From: G963422705 sp963422705
GTDB lineage: Bacteria > Poribacteria > WGA-4E > WGA-3G
Length of the DNA: 64,000 nucleotides
Direction: 5' to 3'
Assembly (NCBI GenBank): GCA_963422705.1
Contig: OY730443.1
Coordinates: 3,038,001-3,102,000, forward strand
Shown here: one piece after another, positions 43,812 to 52,078 of the stretch
Position numbering within the stretch: the first letter of the stretch is position 1
Layout of the letters: every line of letters starts with the position of its first letter
Program-made: the position numbers and the translations under genes
Notes under the pieces: generated by a model
Databases searched by the model: none
Seen by the model: only the letters and a program-made list of their open reading frames with translations
Told to the model about the DNA's origin: nothing

Positions 43812-44213
43812 CTAAGGTGATTCCGGTGTACTTTTCAAGAAACGATGATGCCAGGCCTCCGGATAGTGTGAATAGGTAACCTTGCCCCCTTCAAAACTAT
43901 ACCACGTGTATGAGTAAGTAACGATGTTTTCTCCTTTGAGAACGATTGTCGTCCACGCTTTGATACCTGTTTCAGGATTTACTTTTTCAACGAGAACATC
44001 TTTTGTCCAAGGCAGCTTTCTTGTGGCCACCCCTTGTCCCCGACTTATGACAGGTTTCTTTGTCACTGTGACAGTCATCCGGTGCCGCACTTCCTTTCGT
44101 TCAGACGATACAGAGAGACACCCGCTCATGACAAATAACAAGGTGAAAAAAAGGGTGAGAAAAACGCGACTAGAATCCCGATTTGAAGGTAAGTAAAACT
44201 TTTTCAAAAGCAT
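43812..44213 (-). CDS. probable lipoprotein of unknown function
   Basis: 133 aa from ATG 44213, chosen because AAAGGA lies 8 bases upstream and the signal then fits. The signal peptide ends in the lipobox LFVMSGC. The mature part is short and basic, with TVTVTKKPVISRG and a YSYTWYSFEGGKVTYSHYPEA tail that looks like a small beta protein. It is the first gene of a reverse-strand operon with the anchored protein and two membrane glycosyltransferases. Confidence 0.7.
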   Translation of the reverse strand: MLLKKFYLPSNRDSSRVFLTLFFTLLFVMSGCLSVSSERKEVRHRMTVTVTKKPVISRGQGVATRKLPWTKDVLVEKVNPETGIKAWTTIVLKGENIVTYSYTWYSFEGGKVTYSHYPEAWHHRFLKSTPESP

Positions 44214-45351
44214 TATATGTTCCTTTAGGACTTCAATGCCCTTTGATGTTGTATACAACTGATGGGAGTCTCGCCGAAACACAACAAAGAAAAAGAAAGG
44301 CTCAGGCAATCCGTCCCCAGATGGAGCTGTTCTCTCTTATTATAGCAGATAACACCCATCATCTGCTATGATAGAAACCAGCGCTTCTGTAGATACATTA
44401 CGGCAGTGCGACGCGTCACTGGTGACTTTACCACCGGTGGCACACCTATAAAAAGAGGACGCTGCCCTGAAGCGAACAACACGAAAAACTATCGGAGACA
44501 TCCGCGAAGATTCAACAGCACACACAGGCGATAAAAGAATATACGTTTTGTCCAACAAAAAATGTGAATGCGTCTGTTTTTCATCTCATTTGGCGAAAGA
44601 AGTACCAGGTTAACTCCTTCTTTAGCCCGAAAATGCGATAAAATAGGATTAAAAGTGAATCGACGACGGGAGAAACATGAATCGCGATAGAACGGAATCG
44701 GAAATTAATCTGTCACGCCTGCCTCTTACACTGGAACGGTGACTCGTTCAAGGACATTGCTATATTGCTTGATGTCCACCCCAACACTTTGAACAACTGA
44801 CGAAAAACACAGATTTGGCAAGACGACGAGGCGAAATTTATTGACGAATGGTATCAAGAAAACAAAGAATCGGATAAGTACAGAAACGCACAAGACACGA
44901 CACGAATCTAAAAATGGTCGCTTTTGAGGGCGAGGCGTTCTATCCGTACGAAGAGTTGTTCATTCAACTCGGTCCGGCGGTTCATTGCGTCGTTCATCAT
45001 GCCCATGGTACTCAGAAATTCTGTCTCGTCACCGAATACGGCTTTAACATCGACACCAGCGGAAAGGATTGCTGAAGATTATGTTATCTCGCACAATCCG
45101 CTTGTGATTGTCGACACAGATGCACCGGCAATAAGTTGGAACCGTGAGGCGTGCTTGATGCATCCTGGCCTTTTGGAAAAGCAAAACGCCTGCGCCGCTA
45201 CCGAACAAATGGCATCGTTTAAGTAATTAAATGAAGGCGGCCTCGCAATGCCCTACCAGAAAAGCACTGAAAGTAGAAAATTTGCTTTTTATTCTTAATT
45301 ATGGTAGACTACATAGCATAATAAAATCGAATCTGAGTCGGTATGCACCTT
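44214..45351. other. intergenic stretch with decayed coding remnants
   Basis: Apart from the HTH relic at 44677-44911, this stretch shows two conflicting short open readings. Forward 44924-45226 includes LVIVDTDAPAISWNREACL. Reverse 45080-44908 includes AVFGDETEFLSTMGMMNDAM. Neither has a clear ribosome-binding site. Both look like pieces of lost genes. The 44214-44676 part shows nothing recognisable. Confidence 0.4.
44677..44911 (+). pseudogene. helix-turn-helix (transposase-type) relic
   Basis: Starts at ATG 44677, changes frame near 44710, then reads WNGDSFKDIAILLDVHPNTL followed by a TGA where Trp is expected and RKTQIWQDDEAKFIDEWYQE before TAA 44909-44911. The (K)DIA-LL-VHPNT pattern is a helix-turn-helix as in IS630-like transposases. 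It is clearly non-functional. Confidence 0.45.
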
Positions 45352-45438
45352 TGTTTGTAGACATGAAACGAAATTCATGAGATTTTGCTACGCAAAGGTG
45401 ACGTTTTCCTAACAATAATTTTAAAGAAGGGAAATATT
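45352..45438 (+). promoter_or_regulatory. conserved 87-nt leader, copy 1
   Basis: This 87-base leader ends at the ATG of the 45439 gene and matches 57985-58071 with about eight substitutions. It can fold as an extended hairpin: CATGAA (45362-45367) with TTCATG (45374-45379), enclosed by GTAG (45357) and CTAC (45388). Base changes between copies alter the amino acids of any in-frame extension, arguing that this is RNA or promoter sequence, not coding. Confidence 0.55.
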
Positions 45439-45849
45439 ATGAAAAGGCTCTGTTTTTTTAGTTTTGTCGTCGTGCTATCTGTTCATAGTATAAATGCACA
45501 TGCTAATGCACATGCTGTTGAATCTCAAAAAAGCACTTCCGATGAAAGTAGCAATGTTGAGGCAATATATCAACAAGCACTTCTTAATGCGAGAAATGAT
45601 GCTGAGATTTCCACCAAAGACTTAAATTGGTTTTTCGGTGGATTTTGTTGTGGCATATTCGGCCCCTTATATGCTGTTCTGGATACGCCGAACGTCCCCT
45701 CAAATCGTTTATTGGGAAAATCCCCAGAATATGTTAGCATATACACAAACGAATTTCAGGCGAAAACCCGAGCAAGAAGAATACGTTTTTCAATAATAGG
45801 AGGGAGCATATCAGCTCTTATGTCTCTCGCCATTTACTTGAGTATTTAA
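45439..45849 (+). CDS. small exported membrane protein, paralogue family member 1
   Basis: 136 aa from ATG 45439, with AAGAAGGGA upstream. A signal peptide (KRLCFFSFVVVLSVHSINAHA) is followed by a linker, a conserved hydrophobic stretch DLNWFFGGFCCGIFGPLYAV, the motif LLGKSPEYV, a YTNEFQAK segment and a C-terminal membrane helix (ALMSLAIYLSI). Two close relatives lie at 46046 and 58072. I have no named family for it, although the GKSPEYV motif followed by a basic helix and membrane span is a pattern I know from other uncultured bacteria. Function unknown. Confidence 0.7.
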   Translation: MKRLCFFSFVVVLSVHSINAHANAHAVESQKSTSDESSNVEAIYQQALLNARNDAEISTKDLNWFFGGFCCGIFGPLYAVLDTPNVPSNRLLGKSPEYVSIYTNEFQAKTRARRIRFSIIGGSISALMSLAIYLSI

Positions 45850-46045
45850 TTCTTTTTAACATACCCTGCAGAATCAATCAGGTTCTTTTATTTCTTTTAG
45901 AAACATTCCTTGTATTTAAGCCAAGTCAACAGGAACTTCCAAACGAAAGCCCACGTCTAAAGGCAGTGCTATCCGGGAATTTCCCATTTCCGCCGCTGTG
46001 GGACACCGGGGTGTTCCAGATGCTTTTGTCTGATAAGGAAATATT

Positions 46046-46444
46046 ATGAAAAGGCTCTGTTTTTTCAGTTTTGTCGTCGTGCTATCTGTTTATAGTATAA
46101 ATGCACATGCTGTTGAATCTCAAAAAAGCACTTCCGATGAAAGTAGTGCTGTTGAGGCAACCTATCAACAAGCACTTCTTGATGCAAGAAATGATGCTGA
46201 GACTTTAACCAAAGACTTAAATTGGTTTTTCGGTGGATTTTGTTGTGGCATATTCGGCCCCTTATATGCTGTTCTGGATACGCCGAACGTCCCCTCAAAT
46301 CGTTTATTGGGAAAATCCCCAGAATATGTTGAAATGTTCACAAACGAATTTCAGGCGAAAGCGAAAATAAAAAGAATACGTCTTTCAATGATAGGATGTG
46401 GCACAGCAGTTCTGATGAGTTTCGTCGGTTCCTTGAGTATTTAA
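46046..46444 (+). CDS. small exported membrane protein, paralogue family member 2
   Basis: 132 aa, almost identical to the 45439 protein in its first 90 residues (signal peptide, DLNWFFGGFCCGIFGPLYAV, LLGKSPEYV) and diverging in the final helix. The leader shared by the other two copies is absent; only GGAAATATT just before ATG 46046 remains. The 3' flanks of the two copies (CTGCAGAATCAAT after the stop) also match, so the duplication unit included sequence after the gene. Tandem duplication with upstream truncation. Confidence 0.7.
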   Translation: MKRLCFFSFVVVLSVYSINAHAVESQKSTSDESSAVEATYQQALLDARNDAETLTKDLNWFFGGFCCGIFGPLYAVLDTPNVPSNRLLGKSPEYVEMFTNEFQAKAKIKRIRLSMIGCGTAVLMSFVGSLSI

Positions 46445-46739
46445 TTCTTTCTGACATACGCTGCAGAATCAATTTGGCCTTGGGTTTAAGCCAAGACAAC
46501 ATGGACTTCCATAGTCAATATTTTCTCGGATAGCGGGTGAGGGCACCGAGAGCAATTGTGCCTATCCGCCTTGCTTTAGAGAGAGCAATGAACTTTGTCG
46601 TCTGTTTATGGAGCCCGTCCTTGATTTGATAAACTTAATCGCAGATTCCTTCCAGCGAGTTGTCCGATAGGGGTTCGGGCACTGATATTGGTAGGAAGCC
46701 ATGAGAGAACAACACTCATTCCAAACAAAGGAAACTTCC

Positions 46740-47942
46740 ATGCGTATTCTCTGTGCGAACGTAGGCAGTACCTCGTTCAAGTACCAAATCATAGATATAG
46801 AAACGGGTACCTGCCTTGTTAAAGGGGGTGTGGAACGTATTGGGGGCTCCGTATCCACATACACACAGAACATTCCCGGGAAACCGCGGTGCGAAGGCAC
46901 TATCCACGCACCAACACATACTGCGGCCATTGGGCATGCAACGAACCTCATCACCGATACCGAAGTGGGATTAACACTGCGTGAGCTGGACGGTGTCGGA
47001 TTCAAAACCATACTTGCCCAAGGGTATTGGCGCTCGGCGCGGATAACGGACAATGTTATCGCTGCATTAGAAACCGCCATCCCTTTGGCACCCATGCACA
47101 ATCCCGCCTATATTTCTGCGATTCGCGCTTTTCAAAAACTGCTTCCCGATATGCCGCTTGTCGCCGTGTTTGAAACGTGGTTCCATGAAACGCTTCCCGA
47201 TTACGCCTCAGAATACGGCGTGCCACGATTCTGGGTAGAAAAATACGACATCCGCCGATACGGCTACCACGGTGCCTCACACCGGTACATCTCTGAACGG
47301 GTGCCCGCGATGTTGGGCCGGGAGTCGGGAAAAGGACTTCGGATTATTTCCTGCCATCTGGGCGGCAGCTCCTCTCTCTGTGCCATCAAAGACGGTAAAT
47401 CCATTGATACCTCCATGGGCACTTCGACACAATACGGCATGATTCAATCCACGCGTTGTGGCGACTTAGATGCATTCGCGCTCCTGTATGTGATGGATAA
47501 AACGGGAGATACCCCGGATGAAATCCGTCGACAGTTGATTGAAGAATCTGGGATGAAAGGCATCTCTGGAACGAGTGGTGACATGCGTGATGTAGAAGCG
47601 GCAATCACAGCGGGGGATGACAACGCGCGCCTAGCCCTAGAAACTTATGTCTATGGCGTGAGAAAGTACATCGGTGCCTACATCGCCGCGTTAGGAGGCG
47701 TTGATGTGATTGCGTTCGCGGGGGGTATCGGTGAGAAAAGTGCAGCAACACGCGCAAAAATCTGCGAGGGACTCCAATGGTGCGGCATTCACCTGAATAC
47801 CACCAAAAATCAGAATACAAGTGCCGAAGGGGATATCTCTCTGAAAGACAGCCGCGCGAAAATCCTGGTGGTTTCTACCAATGAAGAGGTTATCGTTGCA
47901 CGTGAAACGGCACGGGTGATAACAGCAAACTCATCGCGATGA
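46740..47942 (+). CDS. acetate kinase-like (ASKHA) enzyme, diverged
   Basis: 400 aa from ATG 46740, with AAAGGAAAC upstream. It matches acetate kinase overall: NVGSTSFKYQ, YHGASHRYI, CHLGGSSSL, DTSMG and TNEEVIVARET. Residues aligned with known catalytic positions of Methanosarcina AckA are mixed. His180 and Arg241 are kept (His177, Arg239) and Glu384 is kept (Glu382 or 383). Arg91 is replaced by Lys89 in VGFKTILAQGY, and Asp148 by Glu145 in VFETWFHE. The usual GFTPLEGLMMGTRSG is replaced by GTSTQYGMIQSTRCG. The true substrate may differ from acetate. Confidence 0.75.
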   Translation: MRILCANVGSTSFKYQIIDIETGTCLVKGGVERIGGSVSTYTQNIPGKPRCEGTIHAPTHTAAIGHATNLITDTEVGLTLRELDGVGFKTILAQGYWRSARITDNVIAALETAIPLAPMHNPAYISAIRAFQKLLPDMPLVAVFETWFHETLPDYASEYGVPRFWVEKYDIRRYGYHGASHRYISERVPAMLGRESGKGLRIISCHLGGSSSLCAIKDGKSIDTSMGTSTQYGMIQSTRCGDLDAFALLYVMDKTGDTPDEIRRQLIEESGMKGISGTSGDMRDVEAAITAGDDNARLALETYVYGVRKYIGAYIAALGGVDVIAFAGGIGEKSAATRAKICEGLQWCGIHLNTTKNQNTSAEGDISLKDSRAKILVVSTNEEVIVARETARVITANSSR

Positions 47943-47969
47943 CAATCGGTTCCGGTAACCGATGAATTA

Positions 47970-48764
47970 TCACATCAGATACTCGCGTTCCCGGAAAATG
48001 CGGATGGCGAGCCACAAAAAACTACCCGTTAGTAGGGAGAGCACGGCAAATGCTACCCACGTCGAAGGCGGCGATTCACCTACCATCCCCTTGATTATCT
48101 CCGGCTGTAGTTTGTAAGACGGAAATAACGGCAGAAGGTAATGTGTGACGGATAGCCGTTTGATGCCCATCGGCATCACCGGTGCTAACGTAAGCTTTTC
48201 CCACCCCAAGACGAACAAAAGTCCCCAGAGCACCGGGTGCTTAAACCGCGCTGCGAAAATCGCTGCTAGAGCCCCGTAGGCTAGCAAAGTCAATCCCATT
48301 GACGCACTATAACGTAAACTCATTCCGACATGAAACAGAAACCCTCTCTCCAGTTTTGGATGTGTCACCACGATACCGGTGAGAATTAGGTGTGATGCGG
48401 CTATTACCACAACCGTACCTAACAGATAAGCACTGAATTTGCTGAGCAGGACTGCCCATTTGCGGAGAGGGCGCATCTGAAGGTACGTCAACCCTTTGCC
48501 GTCTACTTCGTCAGATATAATTGCAGTACCGTAAAAAATCGCACAGAGGGAGGTTAACAGTCCATATGGCCCCAACGTGACATTCGGGATAAAACCGTTC
48601 ACGTCACTTGTCCGGGCTACCACAAATCGGAACACGATGGTAATCACAATTGCAAGTAAGCAGCCCAGCAAGAGGAGAACCGTTTTGCGGCTCCAGAACA
48701 TTTGGCGGAGTGTTACTTTGAATAGGGCAGTGTAAGGAGAAAACTTGCGTGCCTTGGTGGGCAT
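47970..48764 (-). CDS. ABC-2-type transporter permease
   Basis: 264 aa with six transmembrane helices (for example TVLLLLGCLLAIVITIVFRF and LLGTVVVIAASHLILTGIVV), NosY/ABC-2 family. Such permeases pair with an ATPase to export substrates or to assemble surface systems; no ATPase gene is visible beside it. The conserved cytoplasmic EVDGKGLTYLQMRPLRKW after the second helix is typical of the family. It converges with the acetate kinase gene. Confidence 0.82.
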   Translation of the reverse strand: MPTKARKFSPYTALFKVTLRQMFWSRKTVLLLLGCLLAIVITIVFRFVVARTSDVNGFIPNVTLGPYGLLTSLCAIFYGTAIISDEVDGKGLTYLQMRPLRKWAVLLSKFSAYLLGTVVVIAASHLILTGIVVTHPKLERGFLFHVGMSLRYSASMGLTLLAYGALAAIFAARFKHPVLWGLLFVLGWEKLTLAPVMPMGIKRLSVTHYLLPLFPSYKLQPEIIKGMVGESPPSTWVAFAVLSLLTGSFLWLAIRIFREREYLM

Positions 48765-48977
48765 CTATGATTTGCCTTTCATCGAATTAGAAGATTGCCT
48801 GCAATAATAATACCATGAAGTCCCCGATGTCGCAAGTCTTTTTGGATGCCCCCCCAGGGCGATCCGGTGTCCAGTCAGAACGGAGCCAAATTCACAAAAC
48901 TCCCTTGTGAGCAATTTCCTGATTGCAATCTCTAATCTGAAAACAGGTTGAAAACTGAATCAACAAAAACAAAAAAC

Positions 48978-49006
48978 TTGCATCTTCTTCAAATGTATGT
49001 TATAAT
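48978..49006 (+). promoter_or_regulatory. sigma70-type promoter
   Basis: TTGCAT (48978-48983) and TATAAT (49001-49006), spaced by 17 bases, point at the gene starting at 49138. Confidence 0.6.
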
Positions 49007-49038
49007 AATTTTGAACGTAAAATTATCTTTTTCGCATT

Positions 49039-49074
49039 ATGATACTGTCATGAAGCATGATGCTGTCATGAGGC
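49039..49074 (+). repeat. 18-bp near-perfect tandem repeat
   Basis: ATGATACTGTCATGAAGC (49039-49056) is followed by ATGATGCTGTCATGAGGC (49057-49074), two mismatches. It lies between the promoter and the ribosome-binding site, so in the 5' leader. Confidence 0.75.
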
Positions 49075-49137
49075 GAAACAGGAAACTGTAAGTTTCTTCC
49101 CATCTTTTCAAAATAACTCACATAAGGAGGTTTGCTT

Positions 49138-49842
49138 ATGCGGATTATCATGGTGTTAGCAATTTTTAGTCTCATTGTCTCACCGGTATTTGCACAGAAA
49201 TATATCAGTTGGGAAGCTGAGAACTTTGACGCTATCAATGGCGATAAATTTGAAGTTTTTGAAGCACCTTCGGAACAGCCAGGCAACGCAGAAGAAGGTG
49301 TGGATGATTACACCGTTGCTGAAGCCACCGGGGGCGCATTCATCGGTTCAGCGAATGGGGCCGGAAACGATGGAGACGCTTGGGTGAAGTACGAATTCTC
49401 GGTGGAAGCAGACGACTGGCACTTTTGGGGACGCGTCATCGCGCCCTCAGTCGCTGATAATTCTATGTATTGGGCATTTGATATTGCTGATGGCGACGCT
49501 GTCTCCAATAACAATGCAACAATGAATATCTGGGATTTCTATGAGCAAGAGGAACTTCGGGTTAACTATACCACGGAGTGGGTATGGTTTCGGTTCAATA
49601 CGCGAGATGGGCCCTTTGAAGGCACCGAGCTTATCCAACACGGCGACGATGCGGTACCAGTGAATTTGGCAGACGGAGAGCATACGTTACACCTCGTGCA
49701 TCGCGAAGACGGAACGTATATTGACAACATTTTCGCTACAACAGATGCTGAATTTAACCCGAATGAGACAGAACCGCAAACTGACGTTGCGCCGCGAAAC
49801 AAGTTGGCAACAACCTGGGGCTCGCTCAAGGGTGGATTCTAA
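49138..49842 (+). CDS. secreted carbohydrate-binding-like beta-sandwich protein
   Basis: 234 aa from ATG 49138, with AAGGAGG 7 bases upstream. A signal peptide ends at VFAQ. The mature part starts YISWEAENFDAINGDKFEVF, then GGAFIGSANGAGNDGDAWVK, WHFWGRVIAP, and WVWFRFNTRDG, a pattern seen in CBM6/CBM35-like or galactose-binding-like modules. No catalytic domain is attached. It has its own promoter and its own terminator, so it is a single-gene unit. Likely binds extracellular glycans; ligand unknown. Confidence 0.75.
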   Translation: MRIIMVLAIFSLIVSPVFAQKYISWEAENFDAINGDKFEVFEAPSEQPGNAEEGVDDYTVAEATGGAFIGSANGAGNDGDAWVKYEFSVEADDWHFWGRVIAPSVADNSMYWAFDIADGDAVSNNNATMNIWDFYEQEELRVNYTTEWVWFRFNTRDGPFEGTELIQHGDDAVPVNLADGEHTLHLVHREDGTYIDNIFATTDAEFNPNETEPQTDVAPRNKLATTWGSLKGGF

Positions 49843-49858
49843 CCGGGTCAAAATCTTA

Positions 49859-49882
49859 AAGGCATCCCTCGGGTGCCTTTTT
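49859..49882 (+). terminator. rho-independent terminator
   Basis: AAGGCATCC, loop CTC and GGGTGCCTT form a stem followed by a run of T. It ends the secreted-protein transcript. Confidence 0.75.
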
Positions 49883-50431
49883 TCTATCATCATTTATACT
49901 TCCCCCATTTCGGCTTTTCGGTATCTTGCGCATTGCTTTTTGCATACTATTGTTGATACGGATGGACACTCCCAAAGCATGTTTAGCGTAAAATCATTAC
50001 GAAAAGAGAAAATGATTGCGGGTTAGGGGGATTGTTAACTGCTTGATTAGATACTACTTCGGGCAGAATAATCAACCGGAAATTTTTAGAAATATAACCT
50101 GCGCTACAATGTATTCTGAGCGCGCCCTCTGCGAACTTGATGTGCTTAAGACGAAAGATGCCGAACGGACGAAATATCTCTCGCGTATAATGAACAAGCC
50201 CCCGGGGAAATTGATGAGTTGCTGAACCTCCCTCTTTTAAGTGACTTATACGGGCAGTCACAAAGGAATTTAGAATCATGTTACAACCGGAAGTGGTGAT
50301 TTGGAAGTGGGAGTGGTTCAACACCTAGGATGTTCCGCCTTGGTGAAAAAGTTAATCGGCGGCGATAACCCGTTTCTGTGACGAAGGGAAGTGGGTTTCC
50401 GTCACAGCTGAGAATGAGGAGAATGTTCAGA
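49883..50431. other. intergenic stretch with weak coding remnants
   Basis: A forward frame at 50016-50225 (MYSERALCELDVLKTKD and RTKYLSRIMNKPPG) and an alternative reading with PGEIDELLNLPLLSDLYG around 50195-50245 suggest a decayed gene, but nothing could be recognised. The start region of the next gene takes up the right end. Confidence 0.3.
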
Positions 50432-51448
50432 GTGTCAACAACTTCGGGGCTCCAGGTTGCCATTTATGGATGTGGGAATTTTGCAAACCGAACCCGTATC
50501 CCTAACCTATTGAAATTGAATTCGGTTTCCATCGTCGCCGTGTGTGACAGCAATCCTGAAGCGGCGCGTGAAACTGCCACGAGTTTTAACGTCCCTCGTA
50601 GCTATCAAAACGCGCATGAAATGCTTGATACCGAATCAATTGATGTATTATACTCAATTGTGCCTGCCTACGTGCGTAGCGACGTTGAAGTCAGGGCTGC
50701 AGAAGCGGGTATCCATCTGTTCAGCGAAAAACCCCAAGCGCTGAACATGGGGACTGCGCGCCGAATTGACAACGCCATCCAAAAATCCGGGGTGCTCAGT
50801 ACTGTCGGTTTTCGTGAAAGGTATCGTCCTCTCTTTCAAGAAGCGCGGCGTTACCTTGCGGATAAGGCGATTGTCCACGTTCGGTTTCAAAGTTTTGGCG
50901 GGGCGCCGCCAACAACAGGTGGGCATGCCCAAACGTGGTGGGCAGAGATGGCCAAATCGGGGGGCCGCGCACTAGATTGGGGCGTTCATGCAACCGATTA
51001 TACCCGGTTTATTACCGGGCTGAACGTTGCCCACGCGCAGGCGTTTTACTGTGAACGCCCGACGTACGCAACCGCCTTGTCTTCTTGTTTCAATTACTGC
51101 TTTGACAACGGCGCAACGATGACACTCAATTTTGTCTCTGTAGGGCCGGGGCCAAAAGATGAACCGTGGTTTACAGTTTTCTATGAAGGTGGATATCTGA
51201 CAATTTATCGGTATGAACGCCTTGAAGTCAATAACCGGCTTCTGTATCGCGCAGACGAATTCAATCCGTGGTTAGAACAGGATAAAACGTTCATCCGCGC
51301 GGTTCAGAACAGAGACGCAAGCCCGTTGCAGAACGATTACCACGATGGGCTTTTCTCTTTAGCCCCCGTTTTAGCCGGCTGGGAGTCGAGTCGCCGCCAT
51401 GGAGAATGTATCAAGGTAGATGCTTTCATGGATGCTGAAGAAGAATAG
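50432..51448 (+). CDS. Gfo/Idh/MocA family oxidoreductase
   Basis: 338 aa from GTG 50432, chosen because AGGAG lies 10 bases upstream and the Rossmann fold begins directly after (GLQVAIYGCGNFANRTRIPN). GTG 50378 would add 18 residues. Family marks are VAVCDSNPEAARETA, EKPQALNMGTARRID (EKP motif) and GRALDWGVHATDYTRFITG, which carries the His/Asp pair of the C-terminal domain. NAD(P)-dependent, likely sugar or cyclitol substrate. No other metabolic gene is adjacent; the IS200/IS605 element follows 60 bases later. Confidence 0.88.
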   Translation: MSTTSGLQVAIYGCGNFANRTRIPNLLKLNSVSIVAVCDSNPEAARETATSFNVPRSYQNAHEMLDTESIDVLYSIVPAYVRSDVEVRAAEAGIHLFSEKPQALNMGTARRIDNAIQKSGVLSTVGFRERYRPLFQEARRYLADKAIVHVRFQSFGGAPPTTGGHAQTWWAEMAKSGGRALDWGVHATDYTRFITGLNVAHAQAFYCERPTYATALSSCFNYCFDNGATMTLNFVSVGPGPKDEPWFTVFYEGGYLTIYRYERLEVNNRLLYRADEFNPWLEQDKTFIRAVQNRDASPLQNDYHDGLFSLAPVLAGWESSRRHGECIKVDAFMDAEEE

Positions 51449-51572
51449 GAACGCTTATCCATTCCATTAACGCCTACTGAGAAGTCAGTTTTAACCTTTT
51501 AACGCTCCCCGTCAAATCCCCCTGCTTTAGCTTGCGGGATGTAGACGGCGAAGTCCCTGATAGAAAATATAG

Positions 51573-51601
51573 TTGACAATCTAATCATAATGTGGTATAA
51601 T
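51573..51601 (+). promoter_or_regulatory. sigma70 promoter of the tnpA-tnpB unit
   Basis: TTGACA (51573-51578) and TATAAT (51596-51601) are both exact consensus, spaced by 17 bases. Located 33 bases upstream of tnpA. Confidence 0.7.
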
Positions 51602-51634
51602 ATACGATACACGATAATAGAAAGGTAAGATATT

Positions 51635-52078
51635 ATGCCTATCAAAATCGCGAATAAGAGACGTAATTACAAAACAAGCAACAAGACAATCTATCGTTGT
51701 CAATATCACGTGATTTGGTGTACCAAGTATCGTCGTAAGGTTTTGGATACACAGATACAAGGACGCCTGAAACACCTCATACGATAAAAACAGGACGCGG
51801 ATGAATATCAAATCTGCGAGGGTGAAACTCACCCTGAACCTGTCCATTTGCTAATAGAAATACCGCCAATACATGCTATTGATAAAATCGTTGGCAAAAT
51901 CAAAAGGTATACCGCGGCAAGCATGTTGCTTGCTACCTTTAAAGTTTTGCGAGAAGAATATCCGTGCCTGAAAAGTCGTTTGCCGTCTTTATGGACACGT
52001 TCAAAGTTTGTCAGTTCCTGTGGTGGCGTAACGCTCCAAGTCATGAAGGACTATATTGAAGCTCAAAGTGGACAATGA
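51635..52078 (+). pseudogene. tnpA (IS200-type HUH transposase), inactivated
   Basis: About 147 codons. ATG 51635 begins NKTIYRCQYHVIWCTKYRRK, typical of IS200 TnpA. An in-frame TAA at 51785-51787 follows. The same frame goes on with PEPVHLLIEIPPIHAIDKIV and WTRSKFVSSCGGVTLQVMKD. In active enzymes the HUH motif reads D-H-V-H; here the first His codon is CCT (Pro), giving E-P-V-H. So it carries both a stop and a dead active site. A single-strand transposase of this sort should no longer move the element. Confidence 0.85.

Larger units (their letters stand above)
48765..49137. other. intergenic region with promoter and repeat
   Basis: No gene is visible. It holds the reverse-strand permease start region, a near-consensus promoter at 48978-49006 and an 18-bp tandem repeat at 49039-49074, all serving the gene at 49138. 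Confidence 0.6.

Noticed and set aside
45352..45438. N-terminal coding extension of the small membrane protein
   Set aside because: Amino-acid changes between copies are mostly non-conservative, and a signal peptide starts only at the later ATG.
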